Both the position numbers and the translations under genes were made by a program. From Deltaproteobacteria bacterium (lineage in GTDB: Bacteria; Desulfobacterota_B; Binatia; UBA9968), in the NCBI GenBank assembly GCA_005879255.1, contig VBKY01000001.1, forward strand, positions 1 to 15,293: a stretch of 15,293 nt of DNA, given 5' to 3'. Below, piece after piece: positions 1-7,271 of the stretch (position 1 is its first letter; the number at the start of each line of letters is the position of its first letter). The notes beneath the pieces were generated by a model that was not told the origin of the DNA, searched no databases, and worked only from the letters and a program-made list of their open reading frames with translations.

Positions 1-205
1 AGCAGCACTTCGACCTTTTTGACTCGTCCCCGTAGCGGCTCCTGTTTCCTTGCTTGAGGAAATCTTGCGCGCCCTGGAAATGGTCCAATGCCCGACGGGC
101 GAGATCTTTATCATCGCGGCCCACATGAGGCAGTGAGGTCGAGACGGCACGCGCGGCTTCTTGTGGCGATTTGGCAGCGAAGCTTTTTTGTAGTGACTGT
201 TCCAT
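1..205 (-). CDS. Unrecognised protein, N-terminal fragment running off the left edge
   Basis: Reading the minus strand from an ATG at 205 gives 68 codons with no stop up to the window edge. The protein starts MEQSLQKSFAAKSPQEAAR and is hydrophilic, rich in Gln, Lys, Arg and Asp, with no membrane segment or signal peptide. An in-frame TGA lies six bases upstream of the ATG, so this is the first possible start in the frame. A GAGA just upstream is a poor ribosome site. I recognise no family. It follows the ABC permease in the same direction but lies beyond a strong terminator, so it is probably a separate unit. It could be a chance open frame, since only 205 bases are visible. Confidence 0.4.
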   Translation of the reverse strand, partial: MEQSLQKSFAAKSPQEAARAVSTSLPHVGRDDKDLARRALDHFQGAQDFLKQGNRSRYGDESKRSKCC

Positions 206-351
206 CGATTCTCACATTATCCGCCGAACCCGCACATTGACCCGCCGGTAGAAATGATGTTGCCGCTAGGAAGCGGGGCGAATGGTATAAAAAGCTACCC
301 ATTAAGGCAACGTTAAAAGTTTTTAGACAGCGTTGACGAGAATGAGCAAAA
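206..351. other. Intergenic stretch between terminator and left-edge fragment
   Basis: I see no coding sequence I would support here. The minus strand has a TTGCCT (305-310) and a TATACC (284-289), but they are only 15 bases apart, too close for a confident promoter. A short hairpin (CCGCT/AGCGG near 264-276) would lie in the leader of the left-edge fragment. Confidence 0.35.
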
Positions 352-385
352 AAAAGTGGCGCTGGAAATTTCCAGCGCCACTTTT
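352..385 (-). terminator. Rho-independent terminator, perfect 34-bp palindrome
   Basis: Bases 352-385 read identically on both strands, with arms AAAAGTGGCGCTGGAAA. Read on the minus strand, the hairpin lies 29 bases after the permease stop codon and is followed by an unbroken run of T (eight including the stem base pairs), ending at 348. This is a textbook intrinsic terminator for the permease. The plus-strand copy has only a short T run (382-385), so it may act weakly in the other direction too. Confidence 0.85.
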
Positions 386-413
386 CGTCAAGATCGAGTT
401 GTTGTTATCTTAT

Positions 414-1256
414 CTATTCCGCACCAACCTTTGGACGCCACTTGTCGAAGCGGCGTTCGTACCGGTCGATGACGTCCGTCATGATCATTCCGGTAATGGC
501 AAAAATCAAGACGCCGACGAAGACTTTGTCGGTTTGGAACGTGGCGCCGGCGACTGTGATCATGAATCCGATGCCGGCCGTGGCAGCATACAGTTCGCCG
601 ACCATGACGCCGATCAGAGCGCGGCCGACCGCCAAGCGGAGTCCAGTCAGGATGAACGGAACCGTTGAAGGGAGCACCACGGATCTGAATATTTGCCATT
701 CCGACGCACCGAAGCTTCTGGCGGCAGTGAGCAAGTTGGCAGGGGTAGTTTTCACGCCGTCGCGGGTGTTGATTAAAAGAGGGAAGACTGCGCCCAGGAA
801 TATGATGCCGACCTTGGAAAGGACGCCGATGCCGAGCCAGATGATGACTAGCGGAAGGAGTGCGACACGCGGGGTCGCATTCATCGCATTCACGAACGGA
901 TCGCACACGTAGGCGAATCTCTTATACCAGCCTATGGCGATACCAAACGGGATTGCGAAGATAATGGATAGGAAATATCCCCAGAAAAACTCGATGCCGC
1001 TAATATAAAGATCATTCCAGATTTCGCCGGATGCAAAAAGCTGAACCGCCGCTTTCGCAATCAGCGAGGGCGCGCTCATGAACATCGGGTTGATGAGCTG
1101 CAAAGTGTTTCCAATTAGCTCCCAGACAGTCAAGAATACGACGACGGAAATAGTACCAAGAATCTTGGCTTCTTGATTGAGGTAAAATTTATACGCTGGC
1201 GACGCTTCGGCGACGCGTATGTCCAATAATTGTTCCTCTTGAGCGATTTGAGCCAT
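414..1256 (-). CDS. ABC transporter permease, SsuC/TauC (BPD_transp_1) family
   Basis: This 280-residue inner-membrane protein forms the channel of an ABC importer of the nitrate/sulfonate/taurine/thiamine-precursor type. About six hydrophobic segments are visible, near residues 34-50, 88-108, 127-147, 148-163, 199-218 and 246-265. The cytoplasmic EAA loop that contacts the ATPase is at about 175-200 (TAARSFGASEWQIF...). I chose the ATG at 1256 because AGGAGGG lies nine bases upstream; the open frame extends 23 codons further but without a comparable site. Length is normal for the family. No ATPase or binding protein lies beside it, so the partners must be elsewhere (an NMT1-type binding protein lies 10 kb to the right on the other strand). 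The substrate cannot be read from the sequence. Confidence 0.92.
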   Translation of the reverse strand: MAQIAQEEQLLDIRVAEASPAYKFYLNQEAKILGTISVVVFLTVWELIGNTLQLINPMFMSAPSLIAKAAVQLFASGEIWNDLYISGIEFFWGYFLSIIFAIPFGIAIGWYKRFAYVCDPFVNAMNATPRVALLPLVIIWLGIGVLSKVGIIFLGAVFPLLINTRDGVKTTPANLLTAARSFGASEWQIFRSVVLPSTVPFILTGLRLAVGRALIGVMVGELYAATAGIGFMITVAGATFQTDKVFVGVLIFAITGMIMTDVIDRYERRFDKWRPKVGAE

Positions 1257-1315
1257 AAAAATTGACCCTCCTGTTAGTTGGTTAAAAAGACGCTGCCGTT
1301 GCCCCAGCCTGCGAA

Positions 1316-1344
1316 CCAGTAACAAAACGATCAGATGTTGTCAA
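1316..1344 (-). promoter_or_regulatory. Sigma70-type promoter for the ABC permease
   Basis: On the minus strand a perfect TTGACA -35 (1339-1344) is separated by 17 bases from TACTGG (1316-1321). The latter is preceded by TG one base away, giving an extended -10. Transcription would begin near 1309, leaving a leader of about 53 bases before the ATG at 1256. The -10 itself matches the consensus poorly. Confidence 0.45.
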
Positions 1345-1422
1345 GAGTTTACCGGTACGCCTTAACTCCCTCATTCTGCCTCCGATCGCAGTGCGAATGC
1401 AAGGCCCTTCTGCCTGCTCACC

Positions 1423-1451
1423 TTGACAATCCTTTAGGCATTAACTATTTT
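1423..1451 (+). promoter_or_regulatory. Sigma70-type promoter for the radical SAM operon
   Basis: A perfect TTGACA -35 (1423-1428) and a TATTTT -10 (1446-1451) are separated by 17 bases. The predicted start is near 1458, giving a leader of roughly 28 bases with the AGGAG ribosome site at 1476-1480. It is divergent from the permease promoter about 80 bases away. Confidence 0.6.
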
Positions 1452-1485
1452 GATTTTCAACAATTCTTCAATAGCAGGAGACTAA

Positions 1486-2967
1486 ATGAAACTCCTATTT
1501 ATTACGCCACCTATGGGGAACTGGGCGCCATGGGGCGATCGCCATTTGGCGGTAAATTCGCTCCATTCGCAGGTCGCCGGTTTCATCCGCGAAAAGAAAA
1601 GCGCCGAGGTTTCGGTGCTTGACTGCCGCGCCCTCGGATTGGACGACGATCAAATGTTGGACGAAATTAAACAGCGCCGTCCCGACGTGGTATTTTTTGG
1701 TGCTATGATCGCCGCCGCCGGCGGAGCCGCGCAGCTCAACCGTTTCCACGAGGCGATGAAACGAATCAAGGAAGCCCTGCCGGAAACGATCACGGTGGGT
1801 GGCGGGTTGATGTACACCGCCATCCCAAAAAAAGTCATGACGGAAAACCGGCAATTGGATTTTGCGATAGTCGGTGTGTTCGGTGATGTCGAATATCCGT
1901 TGTCGGAATTGCTCGAGGAGCTCAAGAAGCCGGCACGGAATTTCGCCGATATTCGCGGACTCACCTGGCGCAATGGCGACGAGGTCGTATTGAATCCTGG
2001 CCGTCCAGTGATCGGGAACCTCGATGAGTTACCGATGCCTGCCTACGATCTCTTCCCGATGGATAAATATTACGGCTACTCCGTAATTCCGAACTACAAC
2101 GAAGCCGTAACGTCCAGAGGCTGCGAAGGAGCGTGTCATTTTTGCTACGAGTGGTGGCTGGTCGATCAGCGCAACCCCCGTGATTTCAGCACTCACCGAA
2201 CGCGTGGCGGCAGAGCTGTAGCCGAAGAAATGGAGCTGCTCAACAAAACGTATGGCGTCAAGGCGCTCACATTTATGGATGACGACTTCAGCTCGGATCG
2301 GCAAAAGATGGTCGACTTGGTAGAAGCGCTCGAAGAAAAGAAATTGGACATGAGCTGGTTTTGCTTAAGCCGGGCTCAGAACATGATACGCGACGCCGAT
2401 CTGGTGCCGCGGCTGCGCAAGGTTGGGATGTATCAGGTCTTGATCGGCATCGACGGGGGCACGGACGAAGAGATCGCCGAGGCGCACAAAGGGCCCATGA
2501 AGGTAGGCGTGAAGGAATTGAAGGAGCTCGTGCAATTCCTGCGCAAGAACGACATCTCGACGATTTCCACGTATTTGAACGGTTTCTGGGAAGATGACGA
2601 AGCAAAAATTCGCCAGCGGGCCAAAGCCGTGGATGAAATTGATCCGGACATCGTCATGATCCAGCTGCTCAATCCGATTCCCGGCTCGCCGATCTACAAA
2701 AAGGCGGTTAAGGATAATGTGATCGAGACCGACAATCTCAGCCTGTACGATCTCGAGCATTGCGTCATGCCGACTAAACATCTGACGCGTCATCAGCTCG
2801 GCGAACTCACGGGCTGGGCATTTCAATCGTTTTACAGCAAGCCTGGAAGGATCGAGCGCATCTTGAATGGTTACAGCTCGCCCTATGTAAAGATGAAGTT
2901 CCTGTCGTTCAAAAACAACGCCGCCAAATACGAGAAGGGCGCTGCGGAAGACGCCGTCGCTATATAG
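1486..2967 (+). CDS. B12-binding-domain radical SAM protein
   Basis: This 493-residue protein has the two-part layout of class B radical SAM enzymes. A Rossmann-like cobalamin-binding-type domain covers about residues 1-150, with glycine-rich stretches FFGAMIAAAGG (70-80) and TVGGGLMY. A radical SAM barrel follows from about 205, with the [4Fe-4S] cluster motif CEGACHFC (Cys213, Cys217, Cys220). The family uses SAM, and often cobalamin, to methylate unactivated carbons or rearrange rings. The cobalamin-ligand motif DxHxxG is not present, as is usual in this radical SAM class. The C-terminus has no SPASM cluster that I can see. AGGAG five bases before the ATG fixes the start, and a good promoter lies upstream. 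It leads a run of redox and methylation genes, which suggests a small-molecule pathway. The exact substrate is unknown. Confidence 0.9.
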   Translation: MKLLFITPPMGNWAPWGDRHLAVNSLHSQVAGFIREKKSAEVSVLDCRALGLDDDQMLDEIKQRRPDVVFFGAMIAAAGGAAQLNRFHEAMKRIKEALPETITVGGGLMYTAIPKKVMTENRQLDFAIVGVFGDVEYPLSELLEELKKPARNFADIRGLTWRNGDEVVLNPGRPVIGNLDELPMPAYDLFPMDKYYGYSVIPNYNEAVTSRGCEGACHFCYEWWLVDQRNPRDFSTHRTRGGRAVAEEMELLNKTYGVKALTFMDDDFSSDRQKMVDLVEALEEKKLDMSWFCLSRAQNMIRDADLVPRLRKVGMYQVLIGIDGGTDEEIAEAHKGPMKVGVKELKELVQFLRKNDISTISTYLNGFWEDDEAKIRQRAKAVDEIDPDIVMIQLLNPIPGSPIYKKAVKDNVIETDNLSLYDLEHCVMPTKHLTRHQLGELTGWAFQSFYSKPGRIERILNGYSSPYVKMKFLSFKNNAAKYEKGAAEDAVAI

Positions 2968-2984
2968 CTGGGGCTCATGCATTG

Positions 2985-3758
2985 ATGGCCCAGCTAAGCC
3001 AGACCCGCCCGCTTGAAGGAAAAGTTGCGCTGGTGACCGGTGCCAGCCGCGGTATTGGCGCAGCCGCCGCCAAGCGGCTTGCCGAAGGCGGCGCCGCTGT
3101 TGTTGTGAATTATCACCAGAACAAAGAGGCCGCGCGGAAAGTACTCGCACAGGTCGAAAGCGCCGGATCTCGAGGTATGATCTTCCAAGCGGACGTGACG
3201 CGGAAAGATCAAGCCGAGCACATGGTGCAAGCCGCAGAGCAGAAGCTTGGTCCGGTCGACGTGCTCGTGAACAATGCTTACTTTCCCTTCGAAATAGGTC
3301 CGTTGCACGATCTCTCGTGGGAGAGCTTTCACCGCGCCGTGGAACATGAGCTTGCGGCTTTCTTTTTTTGCGTTGGCGCGTGCTTGCCGGCGATGGAGCA
3401 GAAAAAAGAGGGGCGGATCATTGTCGTCAGCACGCGCCTGGCGCAGCAGCCGCTTCCGAAGTTGGGGGCTTACGCCGCGGCGAAATCCGCGCTGGAATCC
3501 ATGGCAAACACGATGGCGATCGAATTAGGCCCCTTGGGTATCGCCGTCAATGTGGTGACGCCCGCCTTTACTCTAACCGACGCGTCGATGATCATGCCTG
3601 AGGCATACCGCGAACGGGTGAAAGAAACTCGACCTCTGAAAAAACATCTTTACCCTGAAGACGTGGCGGGAGCGATCGCGTTCCTAGCCGGCGATGAAGC
3701 AAACATGCTCACCGGCAGCCACATTCTGATTACCGGGGGCAGTCACCTGCAACTTTAG
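2985..3758 (+). CDS. Short-chain dehydrogenase/reductase (SDR), FabG-like
   Basis: This is a 257-residue classical SDR that interconverts an alcohol and a ketone using a nicotinamide cofactor. It shows the cofactor loop TGASRGIG (18-25), the NNAY version of the NNAG motif (96-99), a catalytic Ser149 and the YAAAK pair Tyr163/Lys167. Arg22 in the glycine loop and VVNYHQNK after strand 2 resemble NADPH-using FabG-type enzymes. The ATG at 2985 is preferred over the TTG one codon upstream. The only ribosome-site candidate is a weak GGGG about 12 bases away. It begins 17 bases after the radical SAM stop, so the two are almost certainly co-transcribed. The substrate is unknown, and fatty acyl reduction cannot be excluded. 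Confidence 0.9.
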   Translation: MAQLSQTRPLEGKVALVTGASRGIGAAAAKRLAEGGAAVVVNYHQNKEAARKVLAQVESAGSRGMIFQADVTRKDQAEHMVQAAEQKLGPVDVLVNNAYFPFEIGPLHDLSWESFHRAVEHELAAFFFCVGACLPAMEQKKEGRIIVVSTRLAQQPLPKLGAYAAAKSALESMANTMAIELGPLGIAVNVVTPAFTLTDASMIMPEAYRERVKETRPLKKHLYPEDVAGAIAFLAGDEANMLTGSHILITGGSHLQL

Positions 3759-3892
3759 ATCAAAGAAAAGGGCAGAGGGCAAAGTGAGAAACGAAAAACT
3801 TCGGTGTTTCTCCTGCACCAACTCCCTTCGTCGTGGTTGTGCTTTCGACTTGCCATGCTCATTCTGCGGTTGTTAATTAAGTATTTATAGTG
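3759..3892 (+). promoter_or_regulatory. Intergenic gap with a possible internal promoter
   Basis: This 134-base gap divides the SDR from the FAD oxidoreductase. A small hairpin closed by a C(UUCG)G tetraloop occurs at 3793-3810 but has no T tract, so it is not a convincing terminator. TTGCCA (3850-3855) and TTAATT (3873-3878) are 17 bases apart and could be a weak promoter. If so, transcription would begin only a few bases before the next ATG. Confidence 0.25.
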
Positions 3893-5377
3893 ATGTTAAC
3901 CCTCGACGAGATCGTTGCCAGATTGAAGGAGATCGTCGGCCCCCGGCTCGTTTCAACCAATCCCATCGACAAGATCAATTACCAGCACACACTGGCGTAC
4001 GGTGCCTATCGCGCCTTGCCTGATGTCATCGTGCGAATCGAGTCGGATCAGGCGGGCAATCACAAAGTTGCCGAGATTTTAAAATTCGCCAACGAACACA
4101 AGATCCCCATCGTCGCCAAAGGCGGCGTCGGTATGGGTATTAGCTCGCCGCTCAAGGGTGGCGTCCTCCTCGACATGCTCGGCATGGACAAGATTCTCGA
4201 AGTGAATCCGACCATGCAGTACGTGATCGCCGAAGGCGGTGCCAGTGTCTATGCCATCCATCACGCCCTGCGGCAGCATGGGCTCATGCTGCCCAACTTT
4301 GGCACCTACGGGCCGGCGGTGGTGATCGGCGCCATGATCAACAAAGGCGGCATCGGTTATGGCATGACCCGCTACGGCTGGATCGCCGACATGGTGCTAG
4401 GTTTGGAAGTGATCCTCGCCAACAGTGAAACCATTCGTCTCGGCGCTCTCGCCAATCAAGGTACGCAGTTCGGGCCATTTCAAAAATGGATCCATCTGCC
4501 GGACCTATTAGGACTCTTCACGCTCGCCGCCGGCTCGATGGGCATTATCAGCAAAGTTTGCCTGCGCGCCATTGAAGGCAAACGCGAGTGGCTGCATGAC
4601 TACTGCTACTCATTTCGCCGCGATCAACTGGCCAATGTTCAGACTTCACTGATGGAGTTGGTTAAAGGCGAAGTGGTCTACGACATTCATTTTACCGACC
4701 GCTGGCAATACCACTGGCCGATGGAGGATGGGCTGTACGACAAAAGTAAGGTTCCGGCCGACGGCTGGTTCTTTTTGAAGACTGTCCTCATGGCACGGGA
4801 CGATGAAGAGCTTCAGTTCAAAGAAAAACGAATGCGCCGAATCTATCATGACGCGGGCGGCATCGATGTGCCGGAAATCGCCGATAAGTCGATGGGCGCG
4901 AAGGCACAGGAGTACGGCCCGCACGGTTGGCCCGACTGGCATATCATGGGACCCGGCGGCTGGTGCGGCTCCGTCGTGCGCCATACCGGCATGTTCGCGG
5001 TTACGTCGAAAATGTATCCGCTGACCTTTCTCAAAGAAATGTACGACCTTGACGAAGCTGCCAAAAGAGAGTGCGGCATTTGGGATGCCGAACACTCACC
5101 GCAGCATGACAGCTACGTAACGCGCGATTTGGCGATCAAGGAAGAGTATTTCGTCTTTTACAATCCTTACGATGAAGAGGACGTCGGGAAGCTGCGCAAA
5201 TGGATGGGCATGGTCCAGCAGTTTAGCAATGAACGCGGCGTCGTCTGGACCGCGCCGACACTGAGCACGAAGGGACCGCTGCCGTATCATCGATTGGGCA
5301 GCTTGTACGACGTGATCAAAGAGATCAAACAGCTGGTCGATCCGAACAACATTCTTAACCCCGGAGCACTTTATTAG
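3893..5377 (+). CDS. FAD-binding oxidoreductase, VAO/PCMH (GlcD-like) family
   Basis: This 494-residue flavoprotein belongs to the family of vanillyl-alcohol oxidase, p-cresol methylhydroxylase and glycolate oxidase GlcD. The N-terminal half carries the FAD fold: a glycine-rich loop KGGVGMGISSP (about 77-87), a second segment GPAVVIGAMINKGGIGYG (about 140-157) and the AAGSMGIISKV stretch. The C-terminus ends LVDPNNILNPGALY, the hallmark of the family's cap domain. It probably oxidises an alcohol, phenol or hydroxy acid in the cytoplasm. I see no obvious Shine-Dalgarno before the ATG at 3893; a GTG one codon earlier is the alternative start. The next gene begins 19 bases downstream with a strong ribosome site, so they form an operon. 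The substrate is unknown. Confidence 0.88.
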   Translation: MLTLDEIVARLKEIVGPRLVSTNPIDKINYQHTLAYGAYRALPDVIVRIESDQAGNHKVAEILKFANEHKIPIVAKGGVGMGISSPLKGGVLLDMLGMDKILEVNPTMQYVIAEGGASVYAIHHALRQHGLMLPNFGTYGPAVVIGAMINKGGIGYGMTRYGWIADMVLGLEVILANSETIRLGALANQGTQFGPFQKWIHLPDLLGLFTLAAGSMGIISKVCLRAIEGKREWLHDYCYSFRRDQLANVQTSLMELVKGEVVYDIHFTDRWQYHWPMEDGLYDKSKVPADGWFFLKTVLMARDDEELQFKEKRMRRIYHDAGGIDVPEIADKSMGAKAQEYGPHGWPDWHIMGPGGWCGSVVRHTGMFAVTSKMYPLTFLKEMYDLDEAAKRECGIWDAEHSPQHDSYVTRDLAIKEEYFVFYNPYDEEDVGKLRKWMGMVQQFSNERGVVWTAPTLSTKGPLPYHRLGSLYDVIKEIKQLVDPNNILNPGALY

Positions 5378-5396
5378 CTAGCTGAGGAGAAAAAGC

Positions 5397-6191
5397 ATGG
5401 GACTCGGGAGGCAAGATTTTTCCGGCAAGAAAGTCTCACCGCAAGAAGCCGACGCGGTGGTCGCTGATCTTAAAAAACATCTGATGGATATTGCCGACCG
5501 CTGGCTGCTCAAAGGACGTTTTCATTCGGACATGGCCGATGGCACGCTGCCGATGGAGGCAATCAAAGTCTTTTGGCAAAATTGGTACGGGTTCGTCGCT
5601 GAGATTAACAATTTCCACGGCGTCGCCTATCAGCGCCACCTGTCTTTCTTCAAACGCCATCCAGAATTGCAAAAACATTTTGCCAACCACGTGGCTGACG
5701 AGATGATCCATCCCACGCCGCCGGGTCATATCCAGATTGTGCTCGAGCAGGGTCGCAACTTTGGTTTGACCAACGATGAAATGATCGAATATGAGATGCT
5801 GGCAGAGTGCCGAGCGTTTCTCGAATATTACCGCGGCGTGCTCTACGAAGGCACCATGGTCGAGTGGTGGGCGTCCTTCTGTGTCGAAGAGGCAGTGGGC
5901 CACTGGGCGAGATTCTTTGGCGGCGCGCTGCGTAATGTTTATAAAATGCCTGAAGACAAGATCGTCTATTTCCGGGTGCATGCCCAAGCGGATCTCGAGG
6001 AACATGACGGCGTCATGGCACACGCTGATCTTGACTGGACGGTGCTCAAAAAAATGCTCGAAGAAGGCAGGGCCGAAACCCGACCAGGTTTTAACTTGGA
6101 ATACTGCCTGCGCATGGGCACGGCGTACTTTGCTTGGTTCTTCGAGGGCGTCTATCAGTACGTCAAAAAAGAAGGGTTGTACAAAGCTTAA
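5397..6191 (+). CDS. Heme-oxygenase-like iron-containing redox enzyme (PqqC/TenA/CADD fold)
   Basis: This 264-residue, mostly helical protein resembles the PqqC/TenA/CADD superfamily, now known to include non-heme di-iron oxygenases and oxidases (UndA, SznF, BesC, CADD). Candidate metal ligands fall in the expected order: E102-M-I-H105, E164/E165 in FCVEEAVGHW, then H195, D199 and H203 in HAQADLEEHDG. Family members usually have His-x3-Asp-x2-His in the last helix. Here it is His-x3-Asp-x3-His, so the final ligand assignment is uncertain. GAGGAG seven bases before the ATG makes the start secure. Placement between an FAD oxidoreductase and a methyltransferase suggests oxidative tailoring of a pathway intermediate. 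The alternative is a metal-free PqqC-like oxidase or a TenA-like hydrolase. Confidence 0.78.
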   Translation: MGLGRQDFSGKKVSPQEADAVVADLKKHLMDIADRWLLKGRFHSDMADGTLPMEAIKVFWQNWYGFVAEINNFHGVAYQRHLSFFKRHPELQKHFANHVADEMIHPTPPGHIQIVLEQGRNFGLTNDEMIEYEMLAECRAFLEYYRGVLYEGTMVEWWASFCVEEAVGHWARFFGGALRNVYKMPEDKIVYFRVHAQADLEEHDGVMAHADLDWTVLKKMLEEGRAETRPGFNLEYCLRMGTAYFAWFFEGVYQYVKKEGLYKA

Positions 6192-6193
6192 TC

Positions 6194-7219
6194 ATGTCCG
6201 GGCCAGGTTCGACGCAAGATCTTTCACCGCGTCCGCTGATGCGGATATTGGGCGATTTCGCCAACAGCCAGATCCTCGATGCCTCAATCGAATACGATTT
6301 TTTCACACTCATTCATCAAGGCTTTCAAACCGCCGATGAAATCGCGCGCGCGGCCGGCACCGATGGGCGCGCGACGCGTATCGTTCTCGATAGCCTGCCC
6401 GCCCTCGGCCTAGTGGAAAAGCGCGATGGTAGGTATTTTCTGACCCCGACGGCTGCTGCTTTCTTGGTGCAGGGGAAGCCGTCGTATATCGGCGACTTTC
6501 GTCACGTCGCGCTTGCGCTCTGGGACGGCATGGCACATCTCAAGGAGTCGCTCAAAACCGGCAAACCGCTGAGTCGCATGGACACCAGCGCCGAGCTCCA
6601 AGTCTGGGAGAAGTTGGTCCTCGGTATCATCGTCATTGCGGAGCCGGCAGCGAAGGCGCTTTGCGACGTGCTCAAGATCGGCATTGAACGAAAAGGGCTC
6701 AAGGTTCTCGACATCGCCGGCGGTTCCAGCATTTTTGGCATGACGATCGTGTCCCGCGACCCGTCGGCGCAAGTGACTCAGCTCGACTGGCCGAATGTCA
6801 ACGCGGTAGCCAAGAAAGCCAACAAGAAGCGCGGACTGGACGGCAAGATTCGCTACGTCGACGGCGAACACCACACCGCCGCCATCGAAACAAATCATTA
6901 CGATCTAGTGATCGCCAGCAACTTTTGCCGCTTCGAGTCACCCAAGGGCAATCAGGAGTTATTTGCCAAAGCCTATTCGGCGCTCAACCCCGGTGGCATT
7001 TTTGTCGTCAATGACTTCGTGCCGAACGAAGAACGCACCGAACCGACATTCGCTTTGCGCTTCTCCGTGTACACGCTGACGCACACGCCGGAGGGAGAGT
7101 GCTGGACGCTGTCGCAGTATTCCGATTGGCTGAAAAAGGCGGGCTTCGCGTCAATTCAAAGCCACGGGAACGTTCCAAAGACTTTACCGGGGGCGACTTT
7201 AATCCTGGCTACCAAATAG
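6194..7219 (+). CDS. SAM-dependent methyltransferase with N-terminal dimerisation domain (plant-OMT/CrtF/BchU-like)
   Basis: This is a 341-residue protein. Residues about 15-95 form a winged-helix dimerisation domain (TADEIARAAGTDGRATRIV, then LGLVEKRDGRYFLT). A class I methyltransferase fold follows, with SAM motif VLDIAGGSSIFG (171-182) and the acidic residue Asp198 in LDWP. The layout matches O- and C-methyltransferases of secondary metabolism and pigments (hydroxyneurosporene CrtF, bacteriochlorophyll BchU, hydroxyindole OMT). It would transfer methyl from SAM to a hydroxyl or ring carbon of the pathway product. The ATG at 6194 starts two bases after the previous stop, implying translational coupling. 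An in-frame start 20 codons earlier would overlap the previous gene and is less likely. I cannot assign the acceptor. Confidence 0.88.
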   Translation: MSGPGSTQDLSPRPLMRILGDFANSQILDASIEYDFFTLIHQGFQTADEIARAAGTDGRATRIVLDSLPALGLVEKRDGRYFLTPTAAAFLVQGKPSYIGDFRHVALALWDGMAHLKESLKTGKPLSRMDTSAELQVWEKLVLGIIVIAEPAAKALCDVLKIGIERKGLKVLDIAGGSSIFGMTIVSRDPSAQVTQLDWPNVNAVAKKANKKRGLDGKIRYVDGEHHTAAIETNHYDLVIASNFCRFESPKGNQELFAKAYSALNPGGIFVVNDFVPNEERTEPTFALRFSVYTLTHTPEGECWTLSQYSDWLKKAGFASIQSHGNVPKTLPGATLILATK

Positions 7220-7271
7220 CGCGCAGACCGAAAACGACAATAATTTTGTCTCGGCGCCGCGAAGCAGGCCC

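Noticed and set aside
284..310. TTGCCT/TATACC as a promoter for the left-edge fragment
   Set aside because: The spacer is only 15 bases and both boxes are partial matches.
1335..1622. Plus-strand 95-codon open frame before the radical SAM gene
   Set aside because: It covers the predicted promoter and overlaps the radical SAM start in another frame. The AGGAG site and motifs favour the radical SAM frame.
1486..2967. Radical SAM gene as bacteriochlorophyll BchE or hopanoid HpnP/HpnJ
   Set aside because: The cluster and domain layout fit the broad family, but I see no residues that single out one of these, and no other pigment or hopanoid genes are in the window.
2365..3150. Minus-strand open frame of 261 codons
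   Set aside because: It runs antisense across the radical SAM and SDR genes, both firmly identified. No ribosome site or family motif supports it.
3793..3810. UUCG hairpin after the SDR gene as a terminator
   Set aside because: The stem is AT-rich with a mismatch, and no T tract follows.
6134..6193. Upstream extension of the methyltransferase start
   Set aside because: It would overlap the previous gene by 58 bases and adds an arginine-rich stretch unlike the family. The ATG at 6194 sits two bases after the previous stop.
7220..7271. Possible shared terminator between the convergent methyltransferase and tandem-VOC genes
   Set aside because: Short complementary segments exist (GACAA/TTGTC) but the stem is interrupted and no T run follows in either direction.
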